Assembly (NCBI RefSeq): GCF_009674605.1
Contig: NZ_WKJO01000001.1
Coordinates: forward strand, 1,178,001-1,242,000
Direction: 5' to 3'
Source of the DNA: Haloferax litoreum
Lineage (GTDB): Archaea; Halobacteriota; Halobacteria; Halobacteriales; Haloferacaceae
Length of the DNA: 64,000 nt
Shown piece after piece: positions 50,586-61,011 of this stretch. A program made the translations under genes and the position numbers. The notes under the pieces are model-generated. The model was not told the origin of the DNA. It made no database searches and was given only the letters and a program-made list of their open reading frames with translations. Positions within the stretch are counted from its first letter, which is position 1. Each line of letters begins with the position of its first letter.

Positions 50586-52121
50586 ATGGTAGAGGCCCCA
50601 CAGACCGACGAGGGCTGGTTCGCGCTGCACGACTTCCGAACCGTCGATTGGGACGCCTGGCGGGATGCACCCGACCACGAGCGCAAGCGAGCAATCGACG
50701 AAGGCGTCGCCTATCTCGACGCGCACGAAGCGGTCGAAGACGACGAGGAAGGAACTTCCGCTGTCTTCTCCGTCCTCGGCCACAAGGCCGACTTCGTCGT
50801 CGTCCACTTCCGTCCGACGCTGGACTCCCTCTCGCGCGCCGAACGCCAGTTCGAACAGACTGCTTTCGCTGCGTTCACGGAGCAACCCACGTCGTACGTC
50901 TCCGTCACCGAGGTGTCGGGATACGTCTCGGACGACTACTTCGAGGGCAATAAAGAAGACATCGACACCGGACTCCTCCGCTATATCGAGGGCAAACTCA
51001 AGCCCGACATCCCGGACGACACCTACATGTCGTTCTACCCGATGTCGAAACGTCGCGGCGAGACGGACAACTGGTACGACCTGCCGTTCGACGAGCGTCG
51101 CGAGATGATGTCCACTCACGGTGACACGGGCCGCAAGTACGCCGGCAAAATCAAGCAGGTCATCGCGTCGTCTGTCGGCTTCGACGACTGGGAGTGGGGT
51201 GTCACGCTCTTCGGCGACGACCCGACGGACATCAAGGACATCGTCTACGAGATGCGCTTCGACGAGGTGTCGAGCAAGTACGGCGAGTTCGACCAGTTCT
51301 ACGTCGGCCGTCGGTTCCCGCCGTCTGACCTCGGCGCGTTCCTCGCGGGCGACGCTGTCCCGACGAGCGAGTTCGCGGACGAATCGCACCACCACGCGCA
51401 CGCACACGGTGAAGGCGGACACCACGGCGAAGGCGGACACCACGGCGAAGGCGGACACCACGGACACCACGGCGAAGGCGGACACCACGGTGAGGGTGGC
51501 CACGGCCACGGAGACAGCGACGACGACGAGAGCGCGGACGAAGACATCCGCGGCCAACTCGAAGACCTGAACATCTACGCCGGAAAGCCACACGGCGAAG
51601 ACGTGTACGCGACGGTGCTGTACTCCGAAGCGGACGCCGACGAGGTGTTCGACGAAGTCGACGGCCTCCGCGGGAACTTCGACCACTACCCGACGCACGT
51701 CAAGACGGCCGTCTACGAGGCCAACGAGCGTGGCCGCGTCGCCGTCGTCTCCATCTGGGAGACGGCGTCGGCCGCCGAGACTGCCGCAGGGTTCCTCTCG
51801 GAGCTCCCCGGTATCGTCGAGCGCGCCGGTGAGGAGTCTGGATTCGGGACGATGGGGATGTTCTACACCACCAAGCCCGAATACCACGACGACTTCGTCG
51901 AGAAGTTCGGCGTCGTCGGTGGTCTCCTCGAAGACATGGACGGACACTTCGACACCGACCTGATGGTCAACGTCGAAGACGAGAACGACATGTTCATCGC
52001 CAGTCAGTGGCGCTCGCAGGAAGACGCCATGGGCTTCTTCCGCTCCGACGCCTTCCGCGACACGGTCCAGTGGGGCCGTGACGTGCTTGCGGACCGGCCG
52101 CGACACGTGTTCTTGGCGTAA
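50586..52121 (+). CDS. pitA: PitA-type protein: chlorite dismutase-like and monooxygenase-like domains joined by a His-rich linker
   Basis: A 511-aa protein. The N-terminal half (residues about 1-260) is a chlorite-dismutase/HemQ-type heme-binding domain. The middle (about 268-310) is extremely His/Gly-rich with the unit GEGGHH repeated. The C-terminal half is a domain similar to antibiotic-biosynthesis monooxygenases (KTAVYEANERGRVAVVSIWE, then FIASQWRSQEDAMGFFRSDA). Haloarchaeal PitA has this architecture. The linker could bind heme or metals. The complete frame starts at ATG 50586. Confidence 0.92.
   Translation: MVEAPQTDEGWFALHDFRTVDWDAWRDAPDHERKRAIDEGVAYLDAHEAVEDDEEGTSAVFSVLGHKADFVVVHFRPTLDSLSRAERQFEQTAFAAFTEQPTSYVSVTEVSGYVSDDYFEGNKEDIDTGLLRYIEGKLKPDIPDDTYMSFYPMSKRRGETDNWYDLPFDERREMMSTHGDTGRKYAGKIKQVIASSVGFDDWEWGVTLFGDDPTDIKDIVYEMRFDEVSSKYGEFDQFYVGRRFPPSDLGAFLAGDAVPTSEFADESHHHAHAHGEGGHHGEGGHHGEGGHHGHHGEGGHHGEGGHGHGDSDDDESADEDIRGQLEDLNIYAGKPHGEDVYATVLYSEADADEVFDEVDGLRGNFDHYPTHVKTAVYEANERGRVAVVSIWETASAAETAAGFLSELPGIVERAGEESGFGTMGMFYTTKPEYHDDFVEKFGVVGGLLEDMDGHFDTDLMVNVEDENDMFIASQWRSQEDAMGFFRSDAFRDTVQWGRDVLADRPRHVFLA
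51414..51495 (+). repeat. In-frame tandem repeat encoding the PitA His-rich linker
   Basis: GGACACCACGGCGAAGGC-type 18-nt units are repeated several times, with a 9-nt variant, in the same reading frame. Each unit encodes Gly-His-His-Gly-Glu-Gly. The array is short and perfect enough to vary in length between strains. Confidence 0.7.
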
Positions 52122-52157
52122 AGACTGGGCAGAACCGAGAAACTGCGGTTTACTTTT

Positions 52158-52412
52158 TCAGGCCTGTGCGAGCGCAGACCGAACGTCGCGTAACTTCGGG
52201 CGGAACTTGTCCGTCCCGATGAGGTACGCGAAGTAGAGCACCGCCGCGCCCATGACGACGGCCCACGCGCCGAATCCGAGGTTTCCGTGTTCGATGGTGA
52301 GCAGTGCGAAGCGTTCGATGTACGCGCCGGCGACAGAGAGTGCGGCGCTTCCGAGGCCGAAGACGAGGAGTTCGAGCAGGTCGGGCAGTAATTCGACGAA
52401 TGACGGTCGCAT
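52158..52412 (-). CDS. Small two-helix membrane protein
   Basis: An 84-aa protein with two hydrophobic helices (residues about 12-32 and 46-66), starting MRPSFVELLPDLLELLVFGL. It follows the SHOCT gene in the same direction (44 bp). No family recognised. Confidence 0.65.
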   Translation of the reverse strand: MRPSFVELLPDLLELLVFGLGSAALSVAGAYIERFALLTIEHGNLGFGAWAVVMGAAVLYFAYLIGTDKFRPKLRDVRSALAQA

Positions 52413-52456
52413 CGTCTCTCTCCAACCCGCGGGTGAATGAGACTCTTTTGGTCGTG

Positions 52457-52879
52457 CTACACCTGCTCACGCTCAGGCTCAGTGCTGGTCTGCGAGACGT
52501 ACTCACGTGCGGAGGGTACCGTTTCTGTCTCCAGCAGTCGCTCCAGTCGCATCTCGAACTCGGCGTCTGTCACCTCGCCGTCGGCGTAGCGCTCACGGAG
52601 GCGGTGAAGCGCCTGTTCTGGGTCCGCATCCGCTGGCTCAGTCTGTCGGTTCCTGCCGGTCCATTGGAGGTCTCCCGTGAGGAAGTCCATCGCGTAGGAG
52701 TAGCCGAGGCCAAGGACGGCACCGACGAGGAACATGCCGAAGAACGCGGGAAAGATTGCCGCACCGTTGGAGACGGCGAGAGCGGCACCGACGAATCCAA
52801 TCGCGATTGCAAACTGCCACGGGTGGTCGTGGACGAATCCACCGACTCCACGCTCGCGGAGGGTGTCGAGCGAAGACAT
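52457..52879 (-). CDS. SHOCT-domain membrane protein, second in the window
   Basis: A 140-aa protein with two hydrophobic helices (residues about 22-40 and 43-64) and a C-terminal SHOCT motif, ALHRLRERYADGEVTDAEFE. It is not closely similar to the SHOCT protein at 8375. Function unknown. Confidence 0.8.
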   Translation of the reverse strand: MSSLDTLRERGVGGFVHDHPWQFAIAIGFVGAALAVSNGAAIFPAFFGMFLVGAVLGLGYSYAMDFLTGDLQWTGRNRQTEPADADPEQALHRLRERYADGEVTDAEFEMRLERLLETETVPSAREYVSQTSTEPEREQV

Positions 52880-52933
52880 ACGTGATTGTTGTCAGGGGAT
52901 GAAAAAGTAGTTCGGGGGTCCGGCCGCCGACAG

Positions 52934-53104
52934 TTAGCGACCGTTTCGGACGTAGTCGACAGCACCGAATACCCCGGTCAGGAGCGTCTTGGCGACCCAC
53001 TGGCCGGCGTCGTCACCGCGTTTTCTGGCGTCGAGGCTGACCAACCACGCGAGAAGCGCGTGGGCGACGGCGGTGACAGCGAGGATGGTCCGCAGGTGAA
53101 CCAT
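52934..53104 (-). CDS. 56-aa membrane mini-protein abutting the aldo/keto reductase
   Basis: A 56-aa protein, MVHLRTILAVTAVAHALLAW followed by a basic patch (DARKRGDDAG) and a second short hydrophobic stretch (VAKTLLTGVFGAVDYV). It starts directly after the stop codon of the aldo/keto reductase gene, with no gap, so it is probably translated from the same transcript. It resembles small tail proteins of haloarchaeal operons; function unknown. Confidence 0.65.
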   Translation of the reverse strand: MVHLRTILAVTAVAHALLAWLVSLDARKRGDDAGQWVAKTLLTGVFGAVDYVRNGR

Positions 53105-54178
53105 CTACGCTTCGTTGCGAGCGCCTTCGGCGACGCGCTTGTCGAGGCCGGCGTCGCGGATGTCGTCCCCGCCGATGGACGAGCGAAGGGCGTCCATGCC
53201 GTCGAAGCGGTCGATGCCGAAGTTGTCTTCGTAGAGGTCGGCGACGCGTTGCATCTCCTCGTCGGAGAGCTTCGGCACGTCGGAGGCGGCCGCCCACTCG
53301 GTGATGTCGTCTTTCGTTCGGAAGGTGGGCGTGACCGCCGCCGTGGCGTCGTGGCCGAGGAGCCACGCGATAGAGGCCTGTGCCATGGAACGCTCGCCGT
53401 CGCGTTCGAGGAAGCGCAGAGTTTCGAGCTTCTCCCAGCCGGTTTCGTACCACTCGTCGGGGCGGAAGCCGCGGTGGTCGCCGCTGCCGAGTTCCGTCTC
53501 GGGGCGGACCTGCTCGTTCAGGAGTCCCGAGGAGTGCGGGACGCGAGCGATGAGGCTCGTCTGCGACCCCGTCTCTTCGATGGTGTCGAGGAAGTGGTTC
53601 CCGACTTCCTGTTCGAACATGTTCCAGACGATTTGGAGTGCGTCGAACTCCTCTTCGATGGACATGTCGCCTTCGGCCAACCAGCCGATGGAGGGACCGA
53701 GTGCCCAGCCAGTGGCCTCGATGAGGCCCTCTTCTTTCAGTTCGTCCAGCGCTTCGAGCACGTCTGGCGTGACTTCGTCCACGTTCGCGTTGTGGAGTTG
53801 GAGCAGGTCGACGTACTCCATGTCGAGCCGTTCGAGGCTCTTTTCGGTCGCCTCGCGAACCCACTCGCCGGTAATCTCCTTGGGGAGTTCGCCGTGGCCG
53901 GCCTGCGGGTTGTTGTAGAAGTCGTAGCCGACTTTCGTCGCGACGGTGACCTCGTCGCGGTAGTCTGCGAGCGCCTCGCCGACGACTTCCTCGGAGTGGC
54001 CGAGGCCGTACACGTCTCCCGTATCGAAGAAATTGATTCCCTGGTCGATGGCGTGGTGAATCATCTCGATGGAGTCTTCGTCGGAGCGGTCGCCCCACCA
54101 GTCGGTCCCGACGACCCACGCACCGAAGCCAACCTCACTGACTTCGATACCGGAGGTCCCGAGTTCGCGGTAGTGCAT
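53105..54178 (-). CDS. Aldo/keto reductase
   Basis: A 357-aa NADPH-dependent oxidoreductase of the TIM-barrel AKR superfamily, from ATG 54178 (MHYRELGTSGIEVSEVGFGA). The catalytic tetrad region includes FFDTGDVYGLGHSEEVVGEA (Asp, Tyr), the Lys in VATKVGYDF and the His in DLLQLHNANVD. The element ACTTATT centred near 54205 (minus strand AATAAGT) is a TATA box 27 bp upstream, so the transcript is probably leaderless. The substrate is unknown. Confidence 0.9.
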   Translation of the reverse strand: MHYRELGTSGIEVSEVGFGAWVVGTDWWGDRSDEDSIEMIHHAIDQGINFFDTGDVYGLGHSEEVVGEALADYRDEVTVATKVGYDFYNNPQAGHGELPKEITGEWVREATEKSLERLDMEYVDLLQLHNANVDEVTPDVLEALDELKEEGLIEATGWALGPSIGWLAEGDMSIEEEFDALQIVWNMFEQEVGNHFLDTIEETGSQTSLIARVPHSSGLLNEQVRPETELGSGDHRGFRPDEWYETGWEKLETLRFLERDGERSMAQASIAWLLGHDATAAVTPTFRTKDDITEWAAASDVPKLSDEEMQRVADLYEDNFGIDRFDGMDALRSSIGGDDIRDAGLDKRVAEGARNEA

Positions 54179-54308
54179 AGCCGGTCGTAGGGAACGAGGT
54201 GACTTATTGGGTGTGTTTCGCTCCCGTGAGACGAGGCCCCGACCACTCCGTCTGATTTTGACTGTGTGTGCGTTTCCCCGCACGAATCCGCAGATTCATG
54301 ACCGGTGA

Positions 54309-56519
<2,211 letters not shown>

Positions 56520-56546
56520 GTCCGAGACAACTGGCAACGCAGTCGA

Positions 56547-57839
56547 TTAGTAGTACCCGCCGCCGTCGCCCTCGCGGTCCGCTTGGTCCCACCACGAGGG
56601 TGGGAGCGATTCACGTCGGAGTGGCAGGTGTCCGTGGTCGAGGGTACCGACGAGGCCTGTCCGGTCGCCGTCGAGGCCGAGACGGACCGTCGGTGCGAGC
56701 GTTCCACCGAAGCGCCGCATCTGTTCGTCCGGTGGGAGGAGGGACACGTCGTCCAGATTCGGGCGGTTGTAGTCGAAGTAGTTGAAAAAGGACGTGACGA
56801 GGAGTTCGTCGCCGTGGTCGTAGACGAGCCACGAGTACGCCTGGAAGGGCGCGTTCTCGGGGTTGGTGAGGACCATCCCGTGGTCGTTCAGCGGTTCGTA
56901 GTCGCCGCGCAAGTCGTCGGCGACGAAGCCGTAGAGCGCGTCGTAACCCTCCAGACCGGGTGCGAACGTGTGGACGTGGCTGGAGATGAACAGGTAGTAG
57001 GTGCCGTCGCGGACGACGAGGTGTGGTCGTTCGAGTTCTTGGTTGACACAGACGGAGTCGAGGAGCGGTGGCCGAAGTTCGAACTCGGTCGGGTCCCCAG
57101 ACGGTGAATGCGCGATGCCGATGCTCCCGTTGAACTCCTCCCAGACGGAGTCCCCGCACTCGCCTGCGCCTTCGGGGACGGGCGTGTTGGCTTCGAAGAG
57201 GAGGTACGTCTCACCCGACTGTGGGTCCTCGAAGAACCACGGGTCGCGGAAGGTGTATATCATCCCGCGCGACTGGGCTTCGCGCTCGTACCAGTCGCCG
57301 TCGGGCGTGAGGATGACGCGGTGGTCCCACGTGCCGTCGATTCGGAGGCCCGACTCGTCGGTGTGGACCGTTCCGCCCGTCGCGAGGGCGATGCGCTGGG
57401 TGTAGGTCAGTTCCTCGGCGTCGTCTTCGCCCGCCGCGGTGTAGTAGAAGTACACCTCACCGTCGTCGCCGTCTGGGTCGTACATCGCGGACCCGGCCCA
57501 CTGGCGTTGTCCGAGTGTGCCGTCGTCGAAGACGCGGCCACCAGTCGTCCAGTTTTCGCCGTCGGTCGAGTAGAAATACCGGATGGTCGCCACGTCGTGG
57601 CGCTTACCCGGGAGCAGGTCAGACGGTGACGTGAGCGCGAAGATGACGCGACGGCCGTCGATTTCGGCGATAGACCCGTCTCGGTTGCGGAGCAACCACG
57701 TATCCCAGATGTGGAGTCCGTCGTCCAGTCGCTCGTCCGGTGGATAGATGATGGGCGCGACGTTCGAATCGTCGCGGTGGAGTCCGGCGGCGTGGTCCCG
57801 TGTCCACGCCGGCGTGTCTCCTGCGAACTCTTCACTCAT
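56547..57839 (-). CDS. GH68 levansucrase/fructosyltransferase
   Basis: A 430-aa enzyme from ATG 57839 (MSEEFAGDTPAWTRDHAAGL). The catalytic triad is visible: nucleophile D46 in WDTW, transition-state stabiliser D199 in FRDPWFF, and acid/base E270 in the QELERPH signature (E268, E270). It transfers fructosyl units from sucrose to make levan or fructo-oligosaccharides. No signal peptide is visible, which is odd for an enzyme usually secreted. GGATATG at 57863-57869 (minus strand CATATCC) is a TATA box 27 bp upstream. Its neighbour GH32 can degrade the product. Confidence 0.92.
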   Translation of the reverse strand: MSEEFAGDTPAWTRDHAAGLHRDDSNVAPIIYPPDERLDDGLHIWDTWLLRNRDGSIAEIDGRRVIFALTSPSDLLPGKRHDVATIRYFYSTDGENWTTGGRVFDDGTLGQRQWAGSAMYDPDGDDGEVYFYYTAAGEDDAEELTYTQRIALATGGTVHTDESGLRIDGTWDHRVILTPDGDWYEREAQSRGMIYTFRDPWFFEDPQSGETYLLFEANTPVPEGAGECGDSVWEEFNGSIGIAHSPSGDPTEFELRPPLLDSVCVNQELERPHLVVRDGTYYLFISSHVHTFAPGLEGYDALYGFVADDLRGDYEPLNDHGMVLTNPENAPFQAYSWLVYDHGDELLVTSFFNYFDYNRPNLDDVSLLPPDEQMRRFGGTLAPTVRLGLDGDRTGLVGTLDHGHLPLRRESLPPSWWDQADREGDGGGYY

Positions 57840-57860
57840 AGATGGATGAACTTTGTCGGG

Positions 57861-57868
57861 TGGGATAT
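57861..57868 (-). promoter_or_regulatory. TATA box of the GH68 gene
   Basis: The minus-strand element ACATATCCC is centred about 27 bp upstream of ATG 57839, giving a leaderless promoter and supporting that start. Confidence 0.5.
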
Positions 57869-58023
57869 GTCTCACCATTCTCGGTCGTCGTTGCTGTCAG
57901 TGGTCGCTCACGACGCCGAGTTCGACCTCGACCACCGAATCCAGAGAATGTTGCCGTTTCACGGGCTGTCGCGGGTGATGCACAACCGAACCCCTTTGAA
58001 CGTCGACGGCTAACGAGGGTGTA

Positions 58024-58941
58024 ATGACGAAGGTACAGGTTTCGCTTCCGGAAGACGCCGAAGACGGTTTGCAGGCTTTTATCGACGACGTAGACGGTCG
58101 CCTCTCTTCGGAGGAAGATACGTGCCAGGTCGTCCAAGACACACTCATCGACCTCTTCGGCGACCGGGAAGCGTGGGAGCGTTGGCAGAACGGGAAACCC
58201 GTCTCGCCCGCGACACGGGTCCGACTACAGGGATACGACCCGTGCAACGCGACCCTCGAAGCCGAGTACTACGCGGAAAAAGACGACGAGAAGTTCAAAC
58301 GCTCGAAACAACTCCAGTGGCTCTGGCGGCAGTTCGACGCGACGCCGATGGCCGACAACGTCGACTTCGCCCTCCGGTTCCGGCAGATGCTCGCCAACCA
58401 CCTCTTCGAAGACGCCGGCGACAATCTCCGTATCTTCAAGGGCGTCACGTTCTCGTTCGGCCACAACATCACCGTCGGCGACAACACCGTCATCCACGAC
58501 GACGTTCACCTCGACGACCGAGGCAAACTCACCATCGGTGACCGCGTCTCCATCTCCGACAACGTCCACATCTACAGTCACGCCCACGACGTCGTCGACC
58601 AGACCGAAGTCCGAAACTACCACACGAAAATCGGTGATGACGCCCGCATCACCTACGACGCGATGGTGAACGCCGGGAACCACGTCGGCGAGAACGCTAT
58701 CGTCGGTGCTCGGGCTATCGTTCAGGGCGACGTGCCTGCCCACCACATCGCCGTCGGTGCGCCAGCGAAGAGCGTGAAAATCAAGCCCGGATTCGAAGAC
58801 GTCGCCGAACCCCTCGACGCGGGCGGTGAGCGACTGGCCGACGACCGAGAGATTCCGTACAAACTGCCGGACGACATCGAAACGTTCGACGAGTTCGGCC
58901 GTGACCTCGGCGGTCCGGTCAACCCCCACCGAACCGGGTAG
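58024..58941 (+). CDS. Hexapeptide-repeat acyltransferase
   Basis: A 305-aa protein. The N-terminal 120 residues are helical (MTKVQVSLPEDAEDGLQAFI...). A left-handed beta-helix follows, with hexapeptide repeats such as ITVGDNTVIHDDVHLDDRG, LTIGDRVSISDNVHIYSHAH and VGENAIVGARAIVQGDVPAH. It ends with an active-site region typical of maltose/galactoside/serine-type O-acetyltransferases. The acetylated substrate is unknown. It is divergent from the levansucrase gene (184 bp between starts). Confidence 0.85.
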   Translation: MTKVQVSLPEDAEDGLQAFIDDVDGRLSSEEDTCQVVQDTLIDLFGDREAWERWQNGKPVSPATRVRLQGYDPCNATLEAEYYAEKDDEKFKRSKQLQWLWRQFDATPMADNVDFALRFRQMLANHLFEDAGDNLRIFKGVTFSFGHNITVGDNTVIHDDVHLDDRGKLTIGDRVSISDNVHIYSHAHDVVDQTEVRNYHTKIGDDARITYDAMVNAGNHVGENAIVGARAIVQGDVPAHHIAVGAPAKSVKIKPGFEDVAEPLDAGGERLADDREIPYKLPDDIETFDEFGRDLGGPVNPHRTG

Positions 58942-59070
58942 TCTCGCGGCCAGCGTCGTGCGCCGTCCGTGCTTCTGTGAAACCTTCTGTGAGACCACGC
59001 ACCCTTCCCCACTGTTTCTGCGTGTTGCACGGCTATGATGCGATTACGACCTGAAAATGACCGAAGAACC

Positions 59071-59077
59071 GATATAG
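59071..59077 (+). promoter_or_regulatory. TATA box of the zinc-ribbon membrane gene
   Basis: GATATAG is centred 28 bp upstream of ATG 59102 and supports that start for a leaderless transcript. Confidence 0.5.
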
Positions 59078-59101
59078 CATGCTAACGTAGGTCAATGTGT
59101 G

Positions 59102-59398
59102 ATGGACGTCTGGGGTTGGATCGTCATTTACGCCCTCGGCTTGACCCTGCTCCAGCTGTTGGTCTATCGGTACCTCGTCAACGGCGGTGAACCCACGATG
59201 AGCGACGGGACCGGCCGCGACGCCGACCGGATGGACCGCTACGTCCACCCGGAAATCGCGGCGTCCTTCGACGACCGGTCTCGGATGGGCGTTCGTACGA
59301 CACCGACGGGTGAGCGCATTTGCCCCGAGTGTGGTGCTGAAAACGAAGCCGATACGACGTTCGACCTCTGCTGGAACTGTACGCGCCGCCTCCGGTGA
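59102..59398 (+). CDS. Membrane-anchored zinc-ribbon protein
   Basis: A 98-aa protein: one N-terminal helix (WGWIVIYALGLTLLQLLVYRYL), then a soluble linker, then a C-terminal zinc ribbon with CPEC and CWNC (residues about 75-93). It resembles a haloarchaeal DUF7577-type protein; the designation is from memory. The TATA box at 59071 fixes the start. Confidence 0.8.
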   Translation: MDVWGWIVIYALGLTLLQLLVYRYLVNGGEPTMSDGTGRDADRMDRYVHPEIAASFDDRSRMGVRTTPTGERICPECGAENEADTTFDLCWNCTRRLR

Positions 59399-59449
59399 CT
59401 GGTCTCGGCCGAGTCCATTTTATCGCTCCCCACCAATCTTCGTAGTAGC

Positions 59450-59629
59450 ATGGCCGAAAATCAAGATTTTCACGACGAACTCGATACGCTTGCACGCGAT
59501 ATCGAGCGGGCGATTCTCGAATTCGACGCCGCCCTCGAACGTCACACTGCGGTTCGGCAGCGTGCACACGAACCCGTGTTCCGTTCGGACTCGGTCGAAT
59601 TCGACGACGTACAGGAATTGTTCTTCTGA
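59450..59629 (+). CDS. 59-aa acidic helical mini-protein
   Basis: A 59-aa acidic, helical protein, MAENQDFHDELDTLARDIER then AILEFDAALERHTAVRQRAH. TTTTATC at 59418-59424 is centred about 29 bp upstream of ATG 59450 (leaderless). No family recognised. It is followed by the tRNA-Gly repeat region. Confidence 0.7.
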   Translation: MAENQDFHDELDTLARDIERAILEFDAALERHTAVRQRAHEPVFRSDSVEFDDVQELFF

Positions 59630-59672
59630 GGTCTGCGGCCGGGGAATTCTCTGTTGTCGCTCTTCGTCGAGT

Positions 59673-59698
59673 TTCGTCGCAGAATGCGCCGACCGGGA
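59673..59698 (-). repeat. Direct copy of the tRNA-Gly 3' end and trailer
   Basis: TTCGTCGCAGAATGCGCCGA-type sequence matches 59837-59862 at 25 of 26 positions. It covers the last 14 bases of tRNA-Gly plus 12 bases of its 3' trailer. It is the second, more distant copy of the tRNA end. Confidence 0.7.
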
Positions 59699-59757
59699 CT
59701 CACGCGAGCGAAGCGAGTGTGAGTACGTCGGGTAGCGAACGTAGTGAGCGAACCGAC

Positions 59758-59808
59758 GGGAATTGAACCCCAATCGCTCCCTTGCGGTCGCTCCTTGATT
59801 CAATTCCC
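59758..59808 (-). repeat. tRNA-Gly-derived hairpin (inverted plus direct copy of the T-arm)
   Basis: On the minus strand GGGAATTGAATC (59797-59808) pairs with GGTTCAATTCCC (59758-59769) over 12 bp, with one G-U pair. Both arms derive from the tRNA-Gly T-arm. The enclosed 27-nt loop reads AAGGAGCGACCGCAAGGGAG then CGATTGG, similar to the tRNA-Lys loop. The unit starts 40 nt after the tRNA end. The inverted copy can be extended to 59821. Confidence 0.75.
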
Positions 59809-59848
59809 TCCGGAGCGCATTCGCTCCTCACATTCGTTCGTCACAGAA

Positions 59849-59919
59849 TGCGCCGACCGGGAATTGAACCCGGGCTTCGAGCTTGGGAAGCTCGTGTCCT
59901 ACCACTGGACCATCGGCGC
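59849..59919 (-). tRNA. tRNA-Gly(CCC)
   Basis: A 71-nt tRNA on the minus strand. The 7-bp acceptor is GCGCCGA/TCGGCGC with discriminator A. The anticodon stem CGAGC/GCTCG encloses the loop TTCCCAA, giving anticodon CCC. The T-loop is TTCAATT. No intron. The sequence GTTATC at 59945-59950 is a TATA candidate on the minus strand, 27-32 bp upstream of 59919. Confidence 0.93.
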
Positions 59920-60018
59920 ACGTCGCTTCGCTCGTGCCCCGAGCGTTATCTTACTTCGTTCGACAACACATCGGCGCTCATCTCATTCGCACTGGGCTCG
60001 ACCTTACTTCGTTCGGTC

Positions 60019-60040
60019 GACCATGGCGCACATCGCTTCG
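60019..60040 (-). repeat. Partial copy of the tRNA-Gly 5' end
   Basis: GACCATGGCGCACATCGCTT resembles 59908-59930, the 5' end of tRNA-Gly plus upstream bases, with one deletion and one substitution. A 13-nt CTTACTTCGTTCG repeat (59950 and 60003) lies in the same stretch. The region 59920-60180 contains no gene, and duplicated pieces occur on both sides of this tRNA. Confidence 0.5.
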
Positions 60041-60180
60041 TTCCGAAGCAAAAATTCGTAGACTGCGCTGGCACTTGAACGTAGCGCTTCACCAGAACCC
60101 GGGGTGGACGGAACTGGACGGCCGTCCACTCTTTCTCGCCGACGAGTGACTATTTGCCCTCTGGGTTCTAATCGGATTCA

Positions 60181-61011
60181 ATGACAGAAATCGACGTTCT
60201 CTCGGAGAGTGCGCCCATCGACCTTCGTCTTTCGGAGGCCGAACTGGAAGCCCACCGCGAACACATCACGACGTTCATCCGTGACACCGTCGACGCCGCA
60301 GGTGCCGACGGCGCGGTGCTCGGTCTCTCCGGTGGCATCGACTCGACGCTCACTGCCTTCCTCGCCGTCGAGGCCCTCGGTGAAGACGGCCTCCACGGCC
60401 TCGTCATGCCGAGCGTGGCGAACGCCGAAGACATGATGAGCGACGCGGAGGGTGTCGCCGAGATGCTGGGCATCGAGTACGATGTGGTCGAAATCCAGCC
60501 CATCGCGGAGACGTTCTTCGACACGTTCCCCGAGGCGGCGAACGACCGGATGGCCGCCGGCAACGTCTACGTTCGCACTCGCGGCGTCCTCAACTACTTC
60601 GTCGCAAACCACGAGAACCGTATCGTCCTCGGGACGGGCAACCGCTCTGAGGCCATGACGGGGTACTTCACGAAGTACGGCGACCAAGCAGTCGACTGCA
60701 ACCCCATCGGAAACCTCTACAAACAACAGGTCCGCCAACTGGCCGCCCACGTCGGCGTCCCCGAAGACCTCGTCCTCCAGACCCCCTCTGCCGAGATGTG
60801 GAGCGGCCAGACCGACGAGTCAGAACTGGGGCTCACCTACGACGTCCTCGACGCCATCCTCGCACTCCACATCGATGGCCCACTGTCGAAATCTGCCACC
60901 ATCCGGCACCTCGACGTGACCGACGAGCAAATCGACCGTGTGGTCGAACTCTACGAACGGAGCGCCCACAAGCGTTCCATGCCGCCCGCACCGTCCGAAC
61001 TGAACCTGTAA
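60181..61011 (+). CDS. nadE: NH3-dependent NAD+ synthase
   Basis: A 276-aa enzyme that amidates deamido-NAD+ with ammonia. PP-loop SGGIDS is at residues 50-55. GNVYVRTRGVLNYFVANHEN and VLGTGNRSEAMTGYFTKYGD are conserved active-site segments. It lacks a glutaminase domain. Complete. The enoyl-CoA hydratase gene converges directly (no gap). Confidence 0.95.
   Translation: MTEIDVLSESAPIDLRLSEAELEAHREHITTFIRDTVDAAGADGAVLGLSGGIDSTLTAFLAVEALGEDGLHGLVMPSVANAEDMMSDAEGVAEMLGIEYDVVEIQPIAETFFDTFPEAANDRMAAGNVYVRTRGVLNYFVANHENRIVLGTGNRSEAMTGYFTKYGDQAVDCNPIGNLYKQQVRQLAAHVGVPEDLVLQTPSAEMWSGQTDESELGLTYDVLDAILALHIDGPLSKSATIRHLDVTDEQIDRVVELYERSAHKRSMPPAPSELNL

Noticed and set aside
51414-51495. CRISPR-like short repeats.
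   Set aside because: The units are in-frame codons inside the PitA gene with no unique spacers; they encode the His-rich linker.
50556-52106. A 516-codon antisense frame opposite PitA.
   Set aside because: Val/Arg-rich composition with no domain. The plus strand encodes the recognised PitA protein over the same interval.
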